From Rathayibacter sp. SW19 (lineage in GTDB: Bacteria > Actinomycetota > Actinomycetes > Actinomycetales > Microbacteriaceae), in the NCBI RefSeq assembly GCF_030866825.1, contig NZ_CP133020.1:868001-932000 (forward strand): 64,000 nt of DNA, given 5' to 3'. The position numbers and the translations under genes are program-made. This document shows, one piece after another, positions 58,785 to 64,000 of this stretch. How positions within the stretch are numbered: position 1 is the first letter of the stretch; the number at the start of each line of letters is the position of its first letter. The notes beneath the pieces are model-generated. The model was not told where the DNA came from. It did not search any database and saw nothing but the letters and a program-made list of their open reading frames with translations.

Positions 58785-60635
58785 ATGTGTGGAATCGTGG
58801 GGTACGTCGGTACCGATAAGAGCGTCGACGTGCTGCTCGGTGGGCTGAAGCGTCTGGAATACCGGGGATACGACTCGGCCGGGATCGCGGTGATCGGCAG
58901 CGACGGACGGCTCGGCACCCGCAAGCGCGCCGGAAAGCTGCAGGTGCTTGTCGATGATCTCGCGGCGCATCCGCTCGCCAACGGATCGACCGGAATCGGC
59001 CACACACGCTGGGCGACGCACGGCGGGCCGACCGACCGCAACGCGCATCCGCACCTCGGCGACGACGGCAAGCTGGCGTTGATCCACAACGGCATCATCG
59101 AGAACTTCGCCGCGCTGAAGGATGAACTGACCGCAGACGGGTTCGTCTTCGAAAGCGAGACGGACACCGAGGTCGCCGCCGCTCTTCTCGGCCGCGAATA
59201 CCGCGATACGGGCGACCTTCGCGAGGCGTTCCGTCGCATCGTCGGCCGCCTCGACGGCGCGTTCACCCTGCTCGCCGTTCATCAGGACGAGCCCGGCGTC
59301 GTCGTCGGTGCTCGCCGCAACTCGCCGCTCGTGATCGGCCTCGGTGACGGCGAGAACTTCCTCGGCTCGGATGTCGCCGCGTTCGTCGAGCACACCCGCC
59401 GCGCGGTGGCGATCGGGCAAGACCAGATCGTCACGATCACCCCGGATGCCGTCATCGTCACCGATTTCGACGGTCACGCGGTCGAGGTCGACGAGTTCGA
59501 GATCGCGTGGGACGCATCCGCTTCGGAAAAGGGCGGCTGGTCCAGCTTCATGGCCAAAGAAATCAGCGAGGAACCGGATGCCGTGGCCAATACCGTGCGC
59601 GGCCGGGTGCAGGACGACGCGGTCGTCATCCCTGAGTTGAGCGGCCTCGACGACGACGTGCTTGCGCGCATCGACCGTATCGTGATCATCGCCTGCGGCA
59701 CGGCCGCGTACGCCGGCATGGTCGGCCGCTACGCGATCGAAAAGTGGGCACGTGTGCCGGTCGACGTCGACCTCAGCCACGAGTTCCGTTACCGCGACCC
59801 GGTGATCACACCGGGGACCCTCGTTGTCTCCATCAGCCAGTCCGGTGAGACCATGGACACGCTGATGGCTGTGAAATACGCTCGCGAGGCGGGTGCGCAC
59901 ACCGTGTCGATCTGCAACACGCAGGGTGCGACGATCCCACGTGAATCGGATGGCGTCATCTACACGCACGCCGGCCCCGAGGTCGCCGTTGCCTCCACGA
60001 AGGCGTTCGTCGCACAGATCACCGCGCTGTATCTGTTCGGCCTGCATCTCGCGCGGGTCAAGGGGACGATGTCGGCCGCGGACCAGGCGGCCCAGGTGCG
60101 TGAACTGACAGCGGTGCCGGCGAAGATCGCAACCGTTCTGGAATCGGCGGAACGGATCGAGCAGCTCGCAAAGTGGATGGCGGACACCCGCGCGGTGCTG
60201 TTTCTCGGCCGCCAGGTCGGCTACCCGATCGCCCTCGAGGGTGCGCTCAAGCTGAAGGAGCTCGCGTACATCCACGCGGAGGGCTTCGCTGCCGGTGAAC
60301 TCAAGCACGGGCCGATCGCGCTGATCGAGCCCGGTCAGCCGGTGTTCGTCGTCGTGCCGAGTCCGCGCGGTTCAGCCGAGTTGCACAAGAAGGTGGTCTC
60401 GAACATCCAGGAGATCCGCGCGCGCGGTGCCCGGGTGATCGCGGTCGCCGAAGAGGGTGATGTGGCGGTCCTGCCGTTCGCAGACGAGGTGCTGCGCATT
60501 CCTCTTGCGGCGCCCCTGTTCGAACCGCTGCTGGCCGTCGTGCCGTTACAGATCTTCGCGATGGAGCTCTCGGCGGCGAAAGGTTTGGACGTCGATCAAC
60601 CGCGCAATCTCGCAAAATCCGTCACCGTCGAGTAA
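58785..60635 (+). CDS. glmS: Glutamine-fructose-6-phosphate aminotransferase (isomerising)
   Basis: 616 aa from ATG 58785, fixing the N-terminal nucleophile Cys2 (MCGIVGYVG). Glutaminase domain: GGLKRLEYRGYDSAGIAVIG and GHTRWATHGGPTDRNAHPHL. Isomerase half has two SIS domains from about residue 290: IIACGTAAYAGMVGRYAIEK, SISQSGETMDTLMAVKYARE, CNTQGATIPRESDG. C-terminal KGLDVDQPRNLAKSVTVE is invariant. Makes glucosamine-6-P, feeding GlmM. 6 bp before acpS. Confidence 0.97.
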   Translation: MCGIVGYVGTDKSVDVLLGGLKRLEYRGYDSAGIAVIGSDGRLGTRKRAGKLQVLVDDLAAHPLANGSTGIGHTRWATHGGPTDRNAHPHLGDDGKLALIHNGIIENFAALKDELTADGFVFESETDTEVAAALLGREYRDTGDLREAFRRIVGRLDGAFTLLAVHQDEPGVVVGARRNSPLVIGLGDGENFLGSDVAAFVEHTRRAVAIGQDQIVTITPDAVIVTDFDGHAVEVDEFEIAWDASASEKGGWSSFMAKEISEEPDAVANTVRGRVQDDAVVIPELSGLDDDVLARIDRIVIIACGTAAYAGMVGRYAIEKWARVPVDVDLSHEFRYRDPVITPGTLVVSISQSGETMDTLMAVKYAREAGAHTVSICNTQGATIPRESDGVIYTHAGPEVAVASTKAFVAQITALYLFGLHLARVKGTMSAADQAAQVRELTAVPAKIATVLESAERIEQLAKWMADTRAVLFLGRQVGYPIALEGALKLKELAYIHAEGFAAGELKHGPIALIEPGQPVFVVVPSPRGSAELHKKVVSNIQEIRARGARVIAVAEEGDVAVLPFADEVLRIPLAAPLFEPLLAVVPLQIFAMELSAAKGLDVDQPRNLAKSVTVE

Positions 60636-60641
60636 CCGCAG

Positions 60642-61049
60642 ATGATTCTCGGCATCGGTGTGGACATTGTCGACCTGGCGCGCTTCGACCGCGCCGTGTC
60701 GCGCACGCCACGCCTCGTCGAGCGCCTGTTCGCTGAGAGCGAACGCGAGCTGCCGACACACTCGTTGGCCGCTCGGTTCGCCGCGAAAGAGGCGCTGATC
60801 AAAGCGCTCGGCTCTTCTGACGGAGTGCACTGGCACGACATCGAAGTGACCGCCAACGGTGAGGGCGACCCCGGGTTCACCCTCCACGGCTCCGCCGCTG
60901 CCCTCATCGCGGCTCGCGGCATCGCCAGCGTGCACCTCACGATGACGCACGACGCCGGTGTCGCCTGCGCGTTCGTCATTGCAGAGGGCGGCACTGATGT
61001 CCGTGTTGCCGGGCTGAGCGCACGCAGCGCAGAGGACGGTCATGGCTGA
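60642..61049 (+). CDS. acpS: Holo-[acyl-carrier-protein] synthase
   Basis: 135 aa. ILGIGVDIVDLARFDRAVSR with the Mg-binding Asp, then LAARFAAKEALIKALGSSDG (Glu). Normal length is about 120-130. Transfers phosphopantetheine from CoA to ACP, a nice functional pair with coaA nearby. Overlaps alr by 8 bp. Confidence 0.95.
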   Translation: MILGIGVDIVDLARFDRAVSRTPRLVERLFAESERELPTHSLAARFAAKEALIKALGSSDGVHWHDIEVTANGEGDPGFTLHGSAAALIAARGIASVHLTMTHDAGVACAFVIAEGGTDVRVAGLSARSAEDGHG

Positions 61050-62166
61050 GCGGGCCTGGCGCGAAGCATCCATTGATCTCAGCGCGATCACCCGCAACGT
61101 GCAACACCTGCGCAGCGTCACCCGCACAGAGCATTTCATCGCCGTCGTCAAAGCGGATGCGTATGGCCACGGGGCCGTTCAATCCGCGCGCGCGGCGCTG
61201 GCCGGCGGTGCGGACTGGCTCGGCGTGGCGGATGTCGGCGAGGCGCTGGAATTGCGTAACGCAGGCATTGACGCGCCGATTCTCGCATGGCTGCATGACC
61301 CGATCGACGACTTCGCGGTGGCGCTCGCCGCGCGCGTCAGCGTCGGCATCTCCTCTTCGGCTCAACTGCGGGCGGTGGCGGATGCTGCGGGCCGCGCGGG
61401 TGGGCCGGCGGCATCCGTTCAGCTCAAGTTGGACACCGGACTCAGCCGAAATGGCATTCCGGAACCGCAGTGGGAGCACGTGTTCGAGGCGGCTCGCGAG
61501 CTGGAACACACCGCCCCTGTGCGCGTCGACGGCATCTTCAGCCATGTGTCGAACGCCTCGGTGGCCGATGACGAGGCTGCTGTTGGCAGATTCGACCGCG
61601 GGCTGGAGCTGGCAGCGCAGGCCGGATTGGCGCCGTCGCTGACGCACATCGCCGCGACGACCGCCGCGCTCACGGTGCCGACGGCTCGGTACAACGCGGT
61701 GCGCATCGGAATCGGCATGTACGGGCTGTCGCCGCTGGAAGGACGCTCCTCTGCCGACCTCGGGCTGACACCCGCGATGACGCTGCGCTCGCGCGTCGCG
61801 GGCGTGCGCAGCGTGCCCGCCGACACGGGCGTGTCGTATGGCTACACCTATCGAACGGATGCCGACACGACGCTCGCCCTCATCCCGCTCGGGTATGCGG
61901 ACGGCATTCCGCGCGGCGCCTCCAACGGCGGTCCGGTGCAGATCGGCGGGCGGATCTTCCGGGTGAGCGGGCGGGTCGCGATGGACCAGTTCGTCGTCGA
62001 CGTGGGCGAACATCCGGTGGCTGTCGGAGACGAGGCGGTGTTGTTCGGTGATCCTGCCCAGGGAATGCCGTCTGCGGAGCAGTGGGCCGCCGCCGCGGAC
62101 ACCATCAACTACGAGATCATCGCCCGCATCGGCGGGCGCGTGACGCGGACCTACGTGGGCGGCTGA
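61042..62166 (+). CDS. alr: Alanine racemase
   Basis: 374 aa. PLP lysine in FIAVVKADAYGHGAVQSARA; VQLKLDTGLSRNGIPE; catalytic tyrosine region RSVPADTGVSYGYTYRTDAD; GRVAMDQFVVDVG. Makes D-Ala for peptidoglycan. The 8-bp overlap with acpS and 3-bp gap to tsaE imply one operon, glmS-acpS-alr-tsaE. Confidence 0.96.
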   Translation: MAERAWREASIDLSAITRNVQHLRSVTRTEHFIAVVKADAYGHGAVQSARAALAGGADWLGVADVGEALELRNAGIDAPILAWLHDPIDDFAVALAARVSVGISSSAQLRAVADAAGRAGGPAASVQLKLDTGLSRNGIPEPQWEHVFEAARELEHTAPVRVDGIFSHVSNASVADDEAAVGRFDRGLELAAQAGLAPSLTHIAATTAALTVPTARYNAVRIGIGMYGLSPLEGRSSADLGLTPAMTLRSRVAGVRSVPADTGVSYGYTYRTDADTTLALIPLGYADGIPRGASNGGPVQIGGRIFRVSGRVAMDQFVVDVGEHPVAVGDEAVLFGDPAQGMPSAEQWAAAADTINYEIIARIGGRVTRTYVGG

Positions 62167-62169
62167 GCC

Positions 62170-62973
62170 ATGCGGGCGGAACAATCGGAGCGGGCCGAGC
62201 GGCCGCAGCGGTCTGGGCGCTCGGCGCGGCGTGCGCAGCCTGGGCCGCTCGGGCAGCGGACGCCAGCGGAGCAGCAGACGCCAGCGGAACAGCGGACGCC
62301 GGCGGAGCAGCAGACGCCAGTGCAGCAGCGGACGCCAGCGGAACAGCAGACACCAGCGGAGCAGCGGACACCGCCTGGGCCGTTTGCGCGCACTCGCATT
62401 ATTGCGACACCCGACGAGATGGAAGCCTTTGGCCGCGAACTCGGCGCGTTGTTGCGCCCTGGGGATCTGGTCGTGCTGAACGGCCCGCTCGGGGCGGGCA
62501 AGACGACCCTGACGCGCGGAATCGGTGACGCGCTCGGCGTGCGCGGGCCGGTGACGAGCCCGACGTTCGTGCTGGCGCGCACGCATCCGAGTCTCGTCGG
62601 GGGTGCCCCACTGGTGCATGTGGATGCGTATCGGCTGGGCAGCGCACTCGAGCTGGACGACCTCGACATCGACTTCGCACGCTCCGTCGTGGTCGTCGAG
62701 TGGGGCGATGGCATGCTTGACGGCGTTGCCGAGTCCTGGCTCGACGTTGCGATCGACCGTCCGATCGGTGCTGATGAGCACGCGGATGCTGTCGCAGACG
62801 GACTCGACACGGGCACCGACGCGGTCGCCGACGGGTTCGACGTAGGCATTGACGCGGGCACCGACGCGCTCGACGCGGTCACTGACGGGCTCGACGCAGC
62901 GTTAGACGCACCGGAGGCCCGCACGATCACGCTGGCCGGCCATGGGTCGCGCTGGTGGAGCATCGTTCGCTGA
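62170..62973 (+). CDS. tsaE: tRNA threonylcarbamoyladenosine biosynthesis ATPase TsaE with repeat expansions
   Basis: 267 aa, against about 150-180 usually. The core is normal: TPDEMEAFGRELGALLRPGD, Walker A LNGPLGAGKTTLTRGIGDAL (about 105-124), GPVTSPTFVLARTH and VVVVEWGDGMLD. Two expansions flank it. At the N-terminus, six hexapeptides of RTPAEQ/QTPAEQ type (62257-62364, 18-bp period). At the C-terminus, a D-A-V-A-D-G-L/F-D repeat inserted between ESWLDVAIDRP and ARTITLAGHG. ATG 62419 could start a shorter protein, but the 3-bp gap to alr favours the long one. Confidence 0.92.
   Translation: MRAEQSERAERPQRSGRSARRAQPGPLGQRTPAEQQTPAEQRTPAEQQTPVQQRTPAEQQTPAEQRTPPGPFARTRIIATPDEMEAFGRELGALLRPGDLVVLNGPLGAGKTTLTRGIGDALGVRGPVTSPTFVLARTHPSLVGGAPLVHVDAYRLGSALELDDLDIDFARSVVVVEWGDGMLDGVAESWLDVAIDRPIGADEHADAVADGLDTGTDAVADGFDVGIDAGTDALDAVTDGLDAALDAPEARTITLAGHGSRWWSIVR
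62257..62364 (+). repeat. Six tandem 18-bp units in tsaE
   Basis: Units such as CGGACGCCAGCGGAGCAG and CAGACGCCAGCGGAACAG alternate six times in frame, coding for six-residue repeats. Confidence 0.92.
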
Positions 62974-63032
62974 GTTGTGGCGGTGCCGGTGAATCCTGAT
63001 CGCAGCATGCTCGGATCTGCGCGGCTCCCAGC

Positions 63033-63092
63033 ATTCATAGTGCGCGAAATGTCGGATTGACCGGGCAATCCGACATTTCGCGCACTATGAAT
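63033..63092. repeat. Perfect 27-bp palindrome with 6-nt loop
   Basis: Left arm 63033-63059 starts ATTCATAGTGCGCGAAATGT; right arm 63066-63092 is its exact complement; loop ACCGGG. It lies between the convergent tsaE and DoxX-like genes and its sequence is AT-richer than the surroundings. No T-run. Confidence 0.93.
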
Positions 63093-63110
63093 CAGGCGGA
63101 TGGGCGCGGA

Positions 63111-63668
63111 TCAGGCGGATGGGCGCGTCGCGGGCGCGTCCTCCTGCGGTGCGTCGTGCGCTTCGAGTAGACGCGCCGCCTGCGCGTTGCGTCGCCCGAC
63201 TTCGACGATAGCGACGGATGCTGCCGCGCCGGCCGCCAGCGCGGCCACCGCGTATCCGGTGCCCGACCGCACGCGCCCGCGCGCGGCATCCAGTGAGAAT
63301 TTGCCCGGCCCGGACTCCACCAGAGCGAACAGGCTCGCGAGCAGCACGGCGTTGTACTCCCAGCCGCGATTCGAGTTCCAGACGCCGTTCTTGTAGTGCA
63401 CCTTGCGGATCGCGGTGATCATCGCACCCATCAGCCCGGCGGCCGCGACCGGTGTAGCCAATCCGGCGACCAGTGCGGCACCACCGGCCGCCTCGGTCAG
63501 ACCAGACGCGATCGCATTCCGCCGCGCCGGTTCCATCTCGAGAGCATGCATCATCTTGTCGGTGCCCTCGAGCCCGGATCCGCCGAACCATCCGGCGAGT
63601 TTCTGCATTCCGTGCCCGAAGAACAGGCCTCCGACGACAACACGAACAAAAAATCGACCAGTATTCAT
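63111..63668 (-). CDS. DoxX-family membrane protein
   Basis: 185 aa from ATG 63668, with GGGGAAG 8 nt upstream. Four hydrophobic helices in the first 130 residues; FFVRVVVGGLFFGHGMQKLA and GWFGGSGLEGTDKMM are the DoxX signature, then TEAAGGAALVAGLATPVAAA and WNSNRGWEYNAVLLASLFAL. A further helix and a polar tail end the protein. DoxX proteins are linked to membrane redox homeostasis; the substrate is unknown. Confidence 0.85.
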   Translation of the reverse strand: MNTGRFFVRVVVGGLFFGHGMQKLAGWFGGSGLEGTDKMMHALEMEPARRNAIASGLTEAAGGAALVAGLATPVAAAGLMGAMITAIRKVHYKNGVWNSNRGWEYNAVLLASLFALVESGPGKFSLDAARGRVRSGTGYAVAALAAGAAASVAIVEVGRRNAQAARLLEAHDAPQEDAPATRPSA

Positions 63669-63915
63669 AACCGTGCTTCCCCTTGAACTCTCTGTGCTCA
63701 ACGCTAGGCCTCAAGCGTGCGTCGCGCTACGCCGGCCCGATCGGACGCTGACGCTCGCGCCGCCGCTGCGCAGCATTCAGGTCAGACCGGGGGTCGGAGC
63801 GGTGGACACCGGGGAGTCGTGCCGTCCAGCCTGAATTGTGCGCGGGCCGCGCTGCCCACGGCCTGGTCCGGCGACGCGGCCGCTCACACTCGCACCCGCC
63901 CATAAACTGGAAGGC
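63669..63915. other. Divergent intergenic region, nothing strong
   Basis: 247 bp between the DoxX-like gene and tsaB. It holds a weak pair ATTCAGG/CCTGAAT (63776 and 63830) and the tsaB -10 box. No gene seen. Confidence 0.5.
63903..63908 (+). promoter_or_regulatory. -10 box TAAACT before tsaB
   Basis: TAAACT ends 7 nt before ATG 63916. GGAAGG in the spacer could also act as a Shine-Dalgarno, so leaderless status is less certain here. Confidence 0.45.
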
Positions 63916-64000
63916 ATGCTGCTCGCGATCGACACCTCCGCCGGATCGAGCGTCGCCGTCGTCGATCGCGATCGTGGTGTTCTCGCGGATCGGTCCGTCG
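63916..64000 (+). CDS. tsaB: TsaB N-terminus (cut by window edge)
   Basis: Only 28 codons are visible: MLLAIDTSAGSSVAVVDRDR then GVLADRSV. LLAIDTS is the ASKHA phosphate-1 motif of TsaB, the partner of TsaD and TsaE in t6A synthesis. Its position after tsaE supports the call, although a DoxX gene and a 27-bp palindrome intervene, so it may have its own promoter. Confidence 0.85.
   Translation, partial: MLLAIDTSAGSSVAVVDRDRGVLADRSV

Noticed and set aside
58215..60308. 697-codon minus-strand open frame across glmS
   Set aside because: It is antisense to the well-conserved glmS and reaches into coaA in the wrong frame; no recognisable protein.
60976..62781. 601-codon minus-strand open frame across alr and tsaE
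   Set aside because: Antisense shadow of two conserved genes; Arg/His-rich composition.

Overview
This is about 64 kb of GC-rich actinobacterial chromosome. The ribosomal-protein sequences, the frequent GGATGCC-type codon runs, the many leaderless starts and the dispersed 'GGTCGAGTAGC...GTATCGAGACC' repeats fit the Microbacteriaceae (Micrococcales); I do not name a genus. I see no rRNA, tRNA or CRISPR array.

Region 1 (1 to about 29.4 kb) is a cell-surface polysaccharide locus. It encodes thirteen intact or window-truncated glycosyltransferase (GT) genes, one of them a GT4-GT2 fusion, plus one nonsense-interrupted GT pseudogene. It also encodes an ABC half-transporter that could flip the lipid-linked glycan, a Wzz/BY-kinase chain-length regulator, a low-molecular-weight tyrosine phosphatase, an O-antigen-ligase/Wzy-like membrane protein, a MauE-thioredoxin fusion and a Tat-signal Cys-containing secreted protein. 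The right edge has an HprK-like kinase, a free PqqD-like protein and a nucleotidyltransferase around the polymerase/ligase gene, then signal peptidase I, a VanZ-like protein and a DUF4012 surface protein. No initiating phosphoglycosyltransferase and no Wzx flippase are visible, so they are outside the window or replaced.

Region 2 (29.6-31.8 kb) is a short accessory stretch: a small Rv0909-type 'antitoxin' protein and an AbiEi/Vsr-like gene bracketed by two related long palindromes, followed by the promoter and a repeat-bearing leader of the S10 operon.

Region 3 (31.8-49.9 kb) is the S10-spc-alpha ribosomal block: rpsJ-rplC-rplD-rplW-rplB-rpsS-rplV-rpsC-rplP-rpmC-rpsQ, rplN-rplX-rplE-(no rpsN)-rpsH-rplF-rplR-rpsE-rpmD-rplO-secY-adk-map, a pabC-like gene, infA-rpmJ-rpsM-rpsK-rpoA-rplQ. 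Several ribosomal proteins carry long low-complexity tails. A dispersed repeat has entered the reading frames of rplV and rplO, and copies of a larger repeat family fill most gaps from rplE onward.

Region 4 (50-53.8 kb) holds a second Vsr-like gene, again bracketed by palindromes and preceded by an 11-unit 17-bp minisatellite, and an OafA-type acyltransferase with a C-terminal SGNH domain.

Region 5 (53.9-64 kb) is housekeeping: truA, rplM-rpsI-glmM, coaA (reverse strand), glmS-acpS-alr-tsaE, a DoxX-like membrane protein (reverse strand) and the start of tsaB. glmM and glmS supply the amino-sugar precursor (toward UDP-GlcNAc) for wall and capsule; alr supplies D-alanine.

Recurring themes beyond gene content are (i) leaderless genes with a TANNNT box 6-7 nt before the start codon, (ii) long perfect intergenic palindromes without U-tracts, and (iii) in-frame tandem-repeat growth in conserved genes (rplO, tsaE, the acyltransferase).
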